Both the position numbers and the translations under genes were made by a program. From Pseudomonadota bacterium (GTDB taxonomy: Bacteria > Pseudomonadota > Alphaproteobacteria > Rhizobiales > Hyphomicrobiaceae): DNA of 64,000 bases. A model generated the notes under the pieces. It was not told where the DNA came from and ran no database searches. It worked only from the letters and a program-made list of their open reading frames with translations. Shown here piece by piece: positions 26,166 to 34,771 of this stretch (within the stretch, counting starts at the first letter, position 1; each line of letters begins with the position of its first letter). The stretch spans positions 1 through 64,000 of the forward strand of contig JAFECE010000009.1 of NCBI GenBank assembly GCA_018242295.1. Reading direction: 5' to 3'.

Positions 26166-26941
26166 TGGCTAGCCGCCGATTGCCGTTCCAATGCCGAGAT
26201 GACATGGACTTCGGTCATGCCGACAGCGAGGTTGAACACCCGGCTCGTCGCGTCATCCAGCATGTAGTATTGAATTTTGATGAGGATCGAGCCGGCAAGT
26301 CCGGCAAGCGTCGTGTACATGGCAACCGCCATGCCGTCGCTCATCAGCGTCATGGACGACTTGAGCGCGCCACGATTGTCGGCATCGAGACCGGCGATCG
26401 GCGCCAGCATCATGATGAAGCCGACGATCGTGCCGAGCAGGCCGAGCTTCATCAATGTATCGCTCGCGAAAGAGCCGAAGTGATTTGAGCCCCTGAGCTG
26501 CCCCGCCAAGCCCCTGAGCAGCAGCGTCTGGTCGAGGCGCGCGCCGCTCTGCAGGCTGGCCTTCGTCGCCAGATTGCGGATGTGCGCTGTGATCAATCCA
26601 TCGGGAAGTTCTCCGGCGGCGCTCGGACCGCCCTTGCCCAAGGCGAGAAAGCGGCTGTCCGCGGCCACGAGTTCACCCGCGAGCCGTGCCGCATCCTCTT
26701 CCCGCGAAATGATGATGGTCCGCCACAGGCAATGCAGCGATGCACCGATATAGAGAAGCGCGATCAACGACGAAATGTGCGTGCGATCGCTGACGACCAT
26801 CTGCTGGATGAGGCCGAAATGCCAGAGCAGCACCGCCGCGAAGGCAGTCACGCCGGTGAAAATCAGCCAGTACAACAGGGGCGTGCGCCGTACCCATGTC
26901 GTCGCTTCCGTCGGAAATTCCTTGCGATATTCCAAGTTCAC
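26162..26941 (-). CDS. MotA/TolQ/ExbB-type proton channel subunit
   Basis: Predicted 259-residue inner-membrane protein. Hydrophobic segments lie at about residues 20-40 and 55-72, with the diagnostic pair near the end (LMKLGLLGTIVGFIMMLAPI and LMSDGMAVAMYTTLAGLAGS). The GLLGTIVG and MAVAMYTTLAGL patterns are classic for MotA/TolQ/ExbB. It should form a pentameric proton-driven motor with the next gene product. The start is uncertain: GTG 26941 gives a compact cytoplasmic N-terminus; an in-frame ATG at 27019 would add 26 residues and approach the divergent kinase gene. It is the first gene of the three-gene operon. Confidence 0.8.
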   Translation of the reverse strand: MNLEYRKEFPTEATTWVRRTPLLYWLIFTGVTAFAAVLLWHFGLIQQMVVSDRTHISSLIALLYIGASLHCLWRTIIISREEDAARLAGELVAADSRFLALGKGGPSAAGELPDGLITAHIRNLATKASLQSGARLDQTLLLRGLAGQLRGSNHFGSFASDTLMKLGLLGTIVGFIMMLAPIAGLDADNRGALKSSMTLMSDGMAVAMYTTLAGLAGSILIKIQYYMLDDATSRVFNLAVGMTEVHVISALERQSAASQ

Positions 26942-27126
26942 ATGTCCCACGCAGATTGAAGTTCCTGTTCTCGCCGAGATTGAGGACAACACGGCCATTT
27001 CGAGAAGGGCACCGGCCACGCGAAGAGTTGGGCAATATGCCCGAAGATGGGCTAGGGTCTTGCCAACGGCGCCCTCGTCGGTGCCAAATCGGAAGTCGCG
27101 AAATATGGAGCCGTGCCGTGCATCTG

Positions 27127-28521
27127 ATGTTCCACCTCGTAGGACGTCTTTTGGCCGTCGTGCTGTTATGTCTGGCTGGCGCGATCGGTTGGGTTATGAT
27201 CGATGCCCATCGCTCGATTGACGCCCAGACAGCGGCGACGGCGGACCGCGTCAGCCAACGTCTCGCAGGCCTTTATTGGCAAAAACTTGTATGGCGTAAC
27301 GGCGTGAGCAGGGAGACGCTGCTGCCGATGCCCGACTGGGAAACGTTGGCGACTGCAAGCATCGTTTCGCCCGGAATTTGTGTGACGGCTAAACCTCCCG
27401 GTATCGATTCTCGCCAGCTTTGTAGTCAGATCGAAGCGCTCGGCGAGCCCGCCCCCGCTTGGTTCGCAGCAACATATGATTTCATCTTAGGTCCGCAGAT
27501 CGAGCAAAAGCGCTATCTTACCATCCGCGACAAGGACGCGGGGTACGTCCTGTCCGCCGCTCAGCCGGACGCTGCGCTGCGACTCTCTTGGCATCAGGTC
27601 TCGATCGTGGTCGGTGTCGCAATCGCCATGGCGGCAGCAATAATCATTCTCGCGACATTGATGATCGGCCATGCGCTGATCCCGGCACGGACAATCATAG
27701 AGGGCCTAAGGAAGTTGGAGCAGGGCGATCTGGGATGGCGGCTTCCGCGATTCCGGACTGCGGAGTTCAATCTCATCGCCCGTGCTGTCAACGATCTCTC
27801 GGAAGAGCTGGCACGCACCAACGCAGCCCGCAACGCGCTGACGACGCGGCTGTTTCAGGTGCAGGAAGAGGAACGCCGCGCACTCGCACGCGATCTGCAT
27901 GACGAATTCGGCCAGTGCCTGACCGCAACGGCGGCTCTCGCGGCGAGCATCGAAGCGGGAGCGCCGCCTGACCGCGAGGATCTCGTGGACGATGCGCGTG
28001 CGATCACCCGGGCCCAGCAGCGCATGATGGAAAACCTTCGCGGCGCGCTCGTGCGCCTGCGTTCGCAGAATATTGACGAAATCGGGCTCGAAGCCAGCCT
28101 TCATCAACTCGTCTCGGATCACAATACGCAGGCTTCTCGCGCCGTCGTTCGCCTGAATGTCATCGGCAAACTGACGGCCCTGCCGAAACAGGTCTCGATC
28201 GACATTTATCGCGTCGCGCAGGAATGTCTGACCAATGCGATGAAACATGGGGCGCCGACCGAAGTGCGCCTCAAAGTCGAGCACCTTGGTGTGGAACGCG
28301 ATACGATCAGCCTGACCGTGGAAGATGATGGCGGCGGCGATGCAACCCACATCAATCGTGGCCTGGGTCACGGCCACGGAATTCTCGGAATGCGCGAGCG
28401 CATTTCCGCGCTAGGCGGTAGCCTGTCTATCGGCAAGGCCGCGAAGGGCGTGCGCGTCGCCGCTCTCATCCCGCTTCTCGGATCGCGAGGCGACCTGGCA
28501 TTCGGCGAGGCGACCGCATGA
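27127..28521 (+). CDS. NarX/UhpB-type sensor histidine kinase
   Basis: Predicted 464-residue membrane sensor. Two membrane segments (residues about 4-25 and 155-180) frame a periplasmic domain of about 125 residues without recognised ligand motifs. A HAMP-like stretch (ARTIIEGLRKLEQGDLGWRL) leads to a HisKA_3 dimerisation helix with the phosphorylated His in ALARDLHDEFGQCLT (His258). The ATPase domain shows ECLTNAMKHG, DDGGGDA and GHGILGMRERI. It overlaps the downstream regulator gene by four bases (ATGA). The start ATG is the first Met before the first helix; a longer upstream frame overlaps the divergent operon. Confidence 0.9.
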   Translation: MFHLVGRLLAVVLLCLAGAIGWVMIDAHRSIDAQTAATADRVSQRLAGLYWQKLVWRNGVSRETLLPMPDWETLATASIVSPGICVTAKPPGIDSRQLCSQIEALGEPAPAWFAATYDFILGPQIEQKRYLTIRDKDAGYVLSAAQPDAALRLSWHQVSIVVGVAIAMAAAIIILATLMIGHALIPARTIIEGLRKLEQGDLGWRLPRFRTAEFNLIARAVNDLSEELARTNAARNALTTRLFQVQEEERRALARDLHDEFGQCLTATAALAASIEAGAPPDREDLVDDARAITRAQQRMMENLRGALVRLRSQNIDEIGLEASLHQLVSDHNTQASRAVVRLNVIGKLTALPKQVSIDIYRVAQECLTNAMKHGAPTEVRLKVEHLGVERDTISLTVEDDGGGDATHINRGLGHGHGILGMRERISALGGSLSIGKAAKGVRVAALIPLLGSRGDLAFGEATA

Positions 28522-29186
28522 GCGCGGTTACGATTCTACTCGTGGACGATCATCCGATTGTTCGCGAAGGGTACCATCGCCTGCTCGAGCGGCAGGCGGA
28601 ATTTCACGTTTGCGCAGAGGCCGGCGATGCACAGGAGGCCTACCGGGCCTACAAGGAACATCGGCCGAACGTCGTCGTCATGGATCTCGCCCTTCCGGGT
28701 GCGAGTGGCATAGAAGGCGTGCGCCACATCCGCCAGTGGGATAAGGACGCCAAGATCCTCGTCTTCACGATGCACCTAGGCGTCGCATTTGCGCTCAAGG
28801 CATTCGAAGCCGGTGCATCCGGATACGTAACGAAAAGCAGCGCGCCGGGGGAACTGGTGCGCGCCGTAAAGGCCGTTGCGGCTGGCGGCCGCTTCTTGAG
28901 CGAGGACGTTTCGCGCGCCATCGCAGCGGATCGCCTTGCGGGGCCAGAGCGCGTGATCGACCAGCTCGGCCCACGCGAAACCGAGATTCTCCGGCTACTG
29001 GCATCAGGGCTGACGAGCGAAGCCATCGCCGAGATGCTCAATCTCAGCACGAAAACGGTCCGCAACCATCACTATGCGATCAAAGGCAAGATTGGAGCGC
29101 AGAACGATGCGCATCTCGTTTGGCTTGCCGTGAGCGCGGGATTGGTCAAGATCGACGATGCGAGCTTCGACGGTCATTCGTCCTAG
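28518..29186 (+). CDS. NarL/FixJ-family response regulator
   Basis: Predicted 222-residue DNA-binding regulator. The receiver domain has DDHPIVREGYHRLLERQAEF, the phosphoacceptor Asp56 in VVVMDLALPGASG, and the conserved Lys in GYVTKSSAPGELV. The output domain is LuxR-type helix-turn-helix (LGPRETEILRLLASGLTSEA then STKTVRNHHYAIKGKIGAQN). It is coupled to the upstream kinase gene. Target genes are unknown; the divergent channel operon, whose first gene starts within 190 bases of the kinase gene, is the obvious candidate. Confidence 0.9.
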   Translation: MSAVTILLVDDHPIVREGYHRLLERQAEFHVCAEAGDAQEAYRAYKEHRPNVVVMDLALPGASGIEGVRHIRQWDKDAKILVFTMHLGVAFALKAFEAGASGYVTKSSAPGELVRAVKAVAAGGRFLSEDVSRAIAADRLAGPERVIDQLGPRETEILRLLASGLTSEAIAEMLNLSTKTVRNHHYAIKGKIGAQNDAHLVWLAVSAGLVKIDDASFDGHSS

Positions 29187-29246
29187 TTTTTTCCGTGTCC
29201 GGCGACGCTCGCTTTGGTCCTCAGCTGACGATCTCGCCAGCTCGCC

Positions 29247-30098
29247 TCAATGTGTTCTGAGCTTGGACCAGCCGACTCCCACCCATTCCGCGGCGTGCCG
29301 CATCGGTGCGGTTAGCCGCCATGAGATCGTTCGGCGCATCGATTTCAGCCGCGCACGGAGAGCCGAATGTTGATTTATAAGGTCGGTATGTTGAGCGTTG
29401 AGTTGCGAATGCTGCGCGCTGAGTTCGGCGTATTTTAGCGTGAGTTCCGCATGCTTCGCGCTGAGTGAATCAAGACGTCGCATCGAGAACTGCTCGGCGG
29501 CGCTGACAACGGAGTTGCTTGTTGACCGTGACGGCACGGTCTCCCGAAGTCCGCCTTCGCCGGTCCCGTACACTTTGAGCAGCGCAAAGATATCCTCAAG
29601 GTCGGCCGAAACGCCATTCGAGCGAAGTCGCTCGGGAGACCACGGCGAGTACCGTCGTTCGATCTTTTGACGAATTTGCTCGGCTGCGGTCGTGCAGCGA
29701 ACAACCCGGCCGTCAATCGTGCCCACTCCGGACAGGCCAGCTGGCGAGGAGATGTAGACGTATTTCTGACCCAAAGTATCGCAGTCGATATGTATCGCCG
29801 TGCCATCAGGATTGAATGTCATGGGGTGGATGTCGATTTCGTGCTCGTCGGAATCCTTGAAGACGACCCGGACCGGCATGTCGGTTTCGCGGTCGTCTCT
29901 TTGAAAGCCGAGCTGGCCGAGAATGACTTCTGCGGGTTCGACGCAGTCTATCGGAACGATGAGATCCAGATCCGTATGTTCCCTGGTCTCCGACTTGAGT
30001 AACGCGTCGATCGCCCACCCCCCATCGATCCAAACGGGCACGCCGCCATCTTCGAGAGCACGAAAAACTTTCGTGACGTTCTCCGCGAGGAATTTCAT
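29247..30098 (-). CDS. Nucleotidyltransferase (aminoglycoside adenylyltransferase-like) with coiled-coil tail
   Basis: Predicted 283-residue protein. Residues 1-175 look like the LinB/ANT(2'')-type nucleotidyltransferase group: VPVWIDGGWAIDALLKSETR then EHTDLDLIVP with the metal-binding Asp pair, and HEIDIHPMTFNPDG. The remaining 100 residues are different: a short-period repeat (HAELTLKYAELSAQHSQLNA QHTDL...) likely to form a coiled coil, followed by SMRRTISWRLTAPMRHAAEW, a motif I associate with the tails of sugar and glycan transferases. AGGGGGA precedes the ATG. A resistance role is not assumed, since many such proteins act on other hydroxylated substrates. Confidence 0.75.
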   Translation of the reverse strand: MKFLAENVTKVFRALEDGGVPVWIDGGWAIDALLKSETREHTDLDLIVPIDCVEPAEVILGQLGFQRDDRETDMPVRVVFKDSDEHEIDIHPMTFNPDGTAIHIDCDTLGQKYVYISSPAGLSGVGTIDGRVVRCTTAAEQIRQKIERRYSPWSPERLRSNGVSADLEDIFALLKVYGTGEGGLRETVPSRSTSNSVVSAAEQFSMRRLDSLSAKHAELTLKYAELSAQHSQLNAQHTDLINQHSALRARLKSMRRTISWRLTAPMRHAAEWVGVGWSKLRTH

Positions 30099-30477
30099 AT
30101 GTCGGATCCCCCTTTCGCAATCGGTACGTGCGTCGGACGTTACAGGCGGGCACCGCAGGTCGTTCGCGCACGGCAACAACAACGCACTGGAATTCTTCAA
30201 GTACTCAAAATGAAGTGAAGTATTATTGGGGTCTGATGCGTGAAAGCTTACTCACGGCCGTACCGAGGTCAACCACAGCTCCTCGTCTAGGACATTCAGA
30301 CGAAGAATTCTTGGCTAGGCGCTCAATGTTCATATCGGTCACGAGTGTCCGTCGCCCAAGAGATGAACACGAGTCCTTCCCAGGCGTCACGAACTCCTGG
30401 CAGCGCAGCGATTTACCATGCGCAGAAAGTGATGATCTTGACCGTTGGAAATCTCAGCATCAAACTTCGCCGTGATC
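30099..30477. other. Intergenic region between divergent genes
   Basis: About 380 bases between the starts of the nucleotidyltransferase and the AI-2E-type transporter. No gene is supported; the upstream extension of the transporter frame is a weak alternative. The region must hold both promoters. Confidence 0.4.
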
Positions 30478-31539
30478 ATGTCTCCGCCCTCGAACCCTCC
30501 GCAGATCAGTCGTTCGCTTGTCGCGATGCTGGGCGTGTGCACGACAGTGCTGGCAGTCTGGGCGCTTGCGGCGGCGCAATCGGTGTTTGCGCCGCTTGCC
30601 TTCGCTCTGTTCATCATTGCCATGGTGTGGCCGCTGCAGGACCGGTTGCAGGCCAGCATCCCGCGGCTTCTGGCCCTTGCGCTGACAATGATGGCGACAA
30701 TTCTCGTCGTGATCGTCTTCGCATCTCTGGTCGCCTGGGCGGCGGGACGCGTCGGACGTTTCGCCGTGAGCGATGCCAGCCGCCTTCAGGCACTTTATGG
30801 TCAGGTGACCTCGTGGCTGGAAGGACATGGCATCGAGATTGCGGGCGTATGGGCGAATTTTTTCGGCACCGATCAGATGTTGCGCCTGGCTCAGCAGGCG
30901 ACCGTCCGCCTCAACACGGCAGTCAGCTTCTTGATCATAGTCTTGATCTACGTGCTGCTCGGCCTCCTCGAGGTCGACGACGCCCGCCTCAGACTTCGAA
31001 CCTGGCGGCACGGCAAGTTAGGCGAAGTAGTACTGGCTGGTACCGCAAAAACAGCCGACAAACTCAGGCGCTATATGCTGGTGCGAACGCTGATGAGCGC
31101 GATTACCGGCTTGTTGGTATGGGGCTTCGCGTGGCTTGTCGGGCTACCGCTCGCTCCCGAATGGGGCGTCATCGCCTTCGCGCTGAATTTCATTCCATTC
31201 ATCGGCCCGTTCATCGCGACCGTCTTTCCGACGATATTCGCAATCGCGCAGTTCGAGTCGTGGCAGATGGCCGTTTTCGTATTCGCGTGCCTCAATGTCA
31301 TTCAATTCATTGTCGGCAGCTATCTGGAGCCACGGTTCGTTGGTAACGCGCTTTCGATTTCGCCGTTCATTGTCTTGTTCGCCGTCTTCTTCTGGGCCTT
31401 CCTTTGGGGGCTGGCCGGAGCCTTCATCGGCGTGCCGATCGTGATCGCCCTTCTTACATTTTGTGGGGAGAATCCGTCGACGCGCTGGATCTCCGACCTG
31501 TTCGGCGCGCCTGAGCCGAATCGCAGCGCGCGTCCATAG
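30478..31539 (+). CDS. AI-2E family (PerM-like) transporter
   Basis: Predicted 353-residue membrane protein with eight or so hydrophobic segments. The family pattern is visible: PLAFALFIIAMVWPLQDRLQ near the N-terminus, a long helical loop (residues about 100-165), then IVLIYVLLGLL, WGVIAFALNFIPFIGPFIAT and SPFIVLFAVFFWAFLWGLAG. Members include TqsA (autoinducer-2 export) and sodium/proton or other exporters; function here is unknown. I use ATG 30478, since a TTG 11 codons upstream is poorer. The last 86 bases overlap the convergent metallophosphoesterase gene. Confidence 0.85.
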   Translation: MSPPSNPPQISRSLVAMLGVCTTVLAVWALAAAQSVFAPLAFALFIIAMVWPLQDRLQASIPRLLALALTMMATILVVIVFASLVAWAAGRVGRFAVSDASRLQALYGQVTSWLEGHGIEIAGVWANFFGTDQMLRLAQQATVRLNTAVSFLIIVLIYVLLGLLEVDDARLRLRTWRHGKLGEVVLAGTAKTADKLRRYMLVRTLMSAITGLLVWGFAWLVGLPLAPEWGVIAFALNFIPFIGPFIATVFPTIFAIAQFESWQMAVFVFACLNVIQFIVGSYLEPRFVGNALSISPFIVLFAVFFWAFLWGLAGAFIGVPIVIALLTFCGENPSTRWISDLFGAPEPNRSARP

Positions 31540-33295
31540 ATCCGTCTTTGCCCTTTGGAGCGGTGCCGCCACGAAGAACGACGCGTTGCGGCTCGAACAA
31601 CGTGAAATTGCCGTCCGCTCCGGTGCCGGCGCTATGAATATAGAAATGCGTATCTCGATCGTCCGTCACATCCATCACGGGCGACGGAGCGGAGACAATG
31701 ACAATATCACCGCAACTTCCGATCCAGTCGATATGGCGATGCCCGTGCAGGAGTATTGCCCGTCCGCCCAACTTCTGCATCCGCCGCACAAACCATGTTC
31801 CATTAACGAGTGCGGTGCCGATGCGTTCCGAAAGAGCCTTTGCGGCTCTCGGATATTCGACCACGTGATGATGCAACGCTATGATCCATTTTGCCTTCGG
31901 ATAGCGCCGGGCCAGCGTTTCGATGGCCTTTGTCTGCTCCCACGTGACGAGCCCGAGCGCATTGGTGAATGAGAAATGCGTTTGCGCGTTCGAATCCAAA
32001 AGTATGACGCCGAGGCCATCTTCCGTCTTCGGAAGCATCACCATGGGAAAGGCCTGCGGCCACACGTTCGCGAGGTTCCATGCGCCGCGCATCGTTCCCC
32101 GGTCGGCGAAATCGGCAATGCGTCCGGCATAGGGTTCGAGAAACGCATTCAAAGTGGATCGAGGCAAGCCCGTTGCACCATCGACCACATGCACGCGCTC
32201 GCCTTGCAGCCCGGCGATCGTTGAAAGAGCACGGATCTCGCGCAGACGCCTCTTCGGGCTTGTCGGCAAATCCAGGCGCGCCGGATTCGCTCTGTCGACG
32301 ACATTCAGATCATGATTGCCCGGAAGCATGATCATCAAATCCGTGAGGTGAGGATAAGGCGAAAGCGCATCGAGGAACTCCGCCCACTCCGATGAGCGTC
32401 CCGCGTCGGTGATGTCTCCGCTGATCAAGACAAGATCGAGTGGATTGTTCGAATGAATTGAGTCGAGCTTCGCCAGCGCTATCTTGAAGCGTTCGTTCCC
32501 TCTCGGACCGGAACGGCCACCCTCGATCCGAAATCCGAATCTTTCTCCGACGACATGAATGTCGGAAAGATGCGCTATTCGCCAGATTTTCCCGGACGCT
32601 GGAACTGGTTCGATGCGCAGAAGATCGCGCGGTTGCGGCATCACGGTATCCGCCAGTCCCCACGTCAATCCGGCGACGGCGAGGTAGCCGGCAACAATGA
32701 CGACGCTATTATGCAGGGCCCAATGCACGAGAGTGGCTGGCGATGAAAGATCGGCGAGCGAGCCGATCCAGCGCGTGCTTGGCCAAGCCATGACGACAAT
32801 CAAAAGCGAAATACCGCAAATCAACAGGCCAGATACGGCAGCGCTGAGCGCGCGCGAGGCGTCGCGTGATTGCTGATCCGCATCGTTTGGCAGGAATCTC
32901 TCAGCGAACTGACGCAGCGCCTCGCGCGAGAGTGCATACGCCGGCTGTACTGCGAGCGCGTTCAACGTCCAGAAGTTCGCTTCCATCATCCGCAACAGCG
33001 GTCTTCCACCGAGCCAGGCCAATCCGATCAGGACGACCAACAGCAGGGCAGGCACCACGCCCGAAAAAATCGCTGCCGCCTTCGACGAGACCGTGCTGAT
33101 CCATATCGAGGCAAGAAGCGGCGCCGCACCGAGCAGAAAAGCGGGGAGCACAATGAGAATCACCAGCGCAGCTAATAGCTTCGGAATGCTGATCTCTGCC
33201 AATAAGCTTCCGGCCAGCGAGATGAGCGTGCGCCGTTTAGTGCTCGATGCGTCGTCCTCGACATCGCCTTCGCGCGGATCGACGATCGGGCGCAT
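31454..33295 (-). CDS. Membrane-anchored metallophosphoesterase
   Basis: Predicted 613-residue protein. The first 215 residues hold four to five membrane segments (KLLAALVILIVLPAFLLGAA, VPALLLVVLIGLAWLGGRPL, LICGISLLIVVMAW). The catalytic part has all five calcineurin-type motifs: HLSDIHVVG, LISGDITDAG, LPGNHDLN, ALHHHVVEYP and HGHRHIDWIG. It should use two metals to cleave phosphomono- or diesters. The C-terminal 30 residues are Arg/Ser-rich and come from the 86-base overlap with the opposing gene, so they may be an evolutionary extension. GGAG precedes the ATG. Confidence 0.85.
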   Translation of the reverse strand: MRPIVDPREGDVEDDASSTKRRTLISLAGSLLAEISIPKLLAALVILIVLPAFLLGAAPLLASIWISTVSSKAAAIFSGVVPALLLVVLIGLAWLGGRPLLRMMEANFWTLNALAVQPAYALSREALRQFAERFLPNDADQQSRDASRALSAAVSGLLICGISLLIVVMAWPSTRWIGSLADLSSPATLVHWALHNSVVIVAGYLAVAGLTWGLADTVMPQPRDLLRIEPVPASGKIWRIAHLSDIHVVGERFGFRIEGGRSGPRGNERFKIALAKLDSIHSNNPLDLVLISGDITDAGRSSEWAEFLDALSPYPHLTDLMIMLPGNHDLNVVDRANPARLDLPTSPKRRLREIRALSTIAGLQGERVHVVDGATGLPRSTLNAFLEPYAGRIADFADRGTMRGAWNLANVWPQAFPMVMLPKTEDGLGVILLDSNAQTHFSFTNALGLVTWEQTKAIETLARRYPKAKWIIALHHHVVEYPRAAKALSERIGTALVNGTWFVRRMQKLGGRAILLHGHRHIDWIGSCGDIVIVSAPSPVMDVTDDRDTHFYIHSAGTGADGNFTLFEPQRVVLRGGTAPKGKDGSMDARCDSAQARRTGRRSSASTDSPHKM

Positions 33296-33315
33296 TGCTT
33301 GTCTCCGATAGCTTT

Positions 33316-34767
33316 TCAGAATGATCCAAACATCGTGCCTAGGATGATAACAGTTGCCAACGCGATAAAGGCACCGATGATGGCAACCATGACGATATCA
33401 AAATAACTTTCCCGATGCGTCGTTCCGCAGACGGCGAGCACAGAAACGATGGCGCCGTTGTGGGGGAGGGTATCGAGCGTACCGGCGCCGATCACTGCGA
33501 CGCGGTGCAAGAGAGCCGGATCAATTCCGTGTTGTGCCGCAAGATCCATGTAAGTTGGTCCGAGCGCATCGAGTGCAATCGTCAATCCGCCCGACGCGGA
33601 ACCCGTAAGAGCGGAGAGAATGTTGGTCGCGACCGCGAGTGAGACAAGCGGACCGCCACCGATCGATAGCACCCAGTCTCGTACCATCGCAAAAGCAGGT
33701 AACGCCGCCACGACCGCGCCGAAACCGACGAGGCTCGCAACGCTCAAGGCGGGCAAGACCGAAGCATTCGCACCGGCGTCCATGCTCTCGCGAAGAGCGG
33801 GCAGACGTGGCCGGTTGATGATGACGAGCGTTACGATTGCGGTAAAAAGCGCGACCACCACGGACCATACGCCTCCCACCGCCGACAGAGACGTGGCTCC
33901 CCATCGGGGCTCCGCCAGGAACGCTCCGTCGTGTCGGGGCAGGACGAACATCGACATCAGAAAGTTGACGCCGACAACCACGATCAGCGGTAATGCGGCT
34001 ACCAAAATGGACGGTGAAGTCTCACTGCGATGCCCGCGATGAATTTCTGCGGGATCGAATTCACGCGCGGTCGTGGCGAGCTCGCGGACCCGTTCATTAT
34101 CGACTGCATTATCGGCGGCCGCGGTAGAAACGTCAGCGCATTCGCCAGCATGGCGTGCAGCGATTTCGGCTCGTTTGAGCCACCACAGGCCGAAACCAAG
34201 CACGATAGCCGAAGCAATGATGCCAAGTCCTGGGGCAGCAAAAGGTGTCGTTCCGAAGAACGGCATCGGGATTGCATTCTGAATAGCCGGCGTGCCCGGC
34301 AACGCCGACATGGTGAAAGTGGACGTGCCGAGGACGATCGCCGCTGGCATGAGCCGAAGAGGAATAGCCGCGGCACGAAACAACGCCTCGGCCATTGGCG
34401 CCAATACGAAGAACGCCACGAAGAGGCTGACACCACCGTACGTAACCATGGCGCCTGCGAGCACAACGGCGAGAATCGCGTGCTCTTTTCCAAGCCGTTC
34501 GGTCATGGTGTTGGCGATGGCAGAAACGGAGCCACTGTCTTCCATCAACTTGCCGAAAAGCGCGCCCAGCAGAAATATTGGAAAGAACTGCGCAAGGAAT
34601 TGCGCCGCGCTCCCCATGAACGTTTGCGTCCAATGGGCGAGCAATGGCTCTCGCGCGAACGCAGCTGCAATGAGGGCGCCTGCTGGAGCAAGGAGAAGAA
34701 CGCTCCATCCTCTGAAGGCAAACCAGACAAGAAATCCGAGGCCGATCAGGATACCCGCAAGACCCAT
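33316..34767 (-). CDS. GntP family permease
   Basis: Predicted 483-residue inner-membrane transporter with about 12 hydrophobic segments. GntP-family traits include FLAQFFPIFLLGALFGKLME, VTYGGVSLFVAFFVLAPMAE, TFTMSALPGTPAIQNAIPMP and the late HRVAVIGAGTLDTLPHNGAI. Members take up gluconate, fructuronate or D-3-hydroxybutyrate. The gene starts four bases after the patatin stop, and patatin/GntP neighbours occur in Hyphomicrobiales next to 3-hydroxybutyrate dehydrogenase, so 3-hydroxybutyrate is a reasonable guess; no bdhA gene is in view. An upstream start nine codons earlier overlaps patatin. Confidence 0.85.
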   Translation of the reverse strand: MGLAGILIGLGFLVWFAFRGWSVLLLAPAGALIAAAFAREPLLAHWTQTFMGSAAQFLAQFFPIFLLGALFGKLMEDSGSVSAIANTMTERLGKEHAILAVVLAGAMVTYGGVSLFVAFFVLAPMAEALFRAAAIPLRLMPAAIVLGTSTFTMSALPGTPAIQNAIPMPFFGTTPFAAPGLGIIASAIVLGFGLWWLKRAEIAARHAGECADVSTAAADNAVDNERVRELATTAREFDPAEIHRGHRSETSPSILVAALPLIVVVGVNFLMSMFVLPRHDGAFLAEPRWGATSLSAVGGVWSVVVALFTAIVTLVIINRPRLPALRESMDAGANASVLPALSVASLVGFGAVVAALPAFAMVRDWVLSIGGGPLVSLAVATNILSALTGSASGGLTIALDALGPTYMDLAAQHGIDPALLHRVAVIGAGTLDTLPHNGAIVSVLAVCGTTHRESYFDIVMVAIIGAFIALATVIILGTMFGSF

Positions 34768-34771
34768 CGCG

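Noticed and set aside
26896..27126. Upstream extension of the histidine kinase
   Set aside because: The open frame continues about 77 codons upstream but overlaps the divergent channel gene and lacks a membrane segment or start signal; ATG 27127 sits right before the first helix.
24901..28521. Zorya-like or other anti-phage motor system
   Set aside because: An ExbB/MotA-like gene and a partner are present, but the second protein lacks an OmpA peptidoglycan domain and no helicase or nuclease gene is nearby. The neighbours are a two-component system and a translation factor.
29247..30098. Aminoglycoside resistance gene
   Set aside because: Only the fold resembles ANT(2''). The long different tail and lack of any resistance context make a clinical-type resistance role unsupported.
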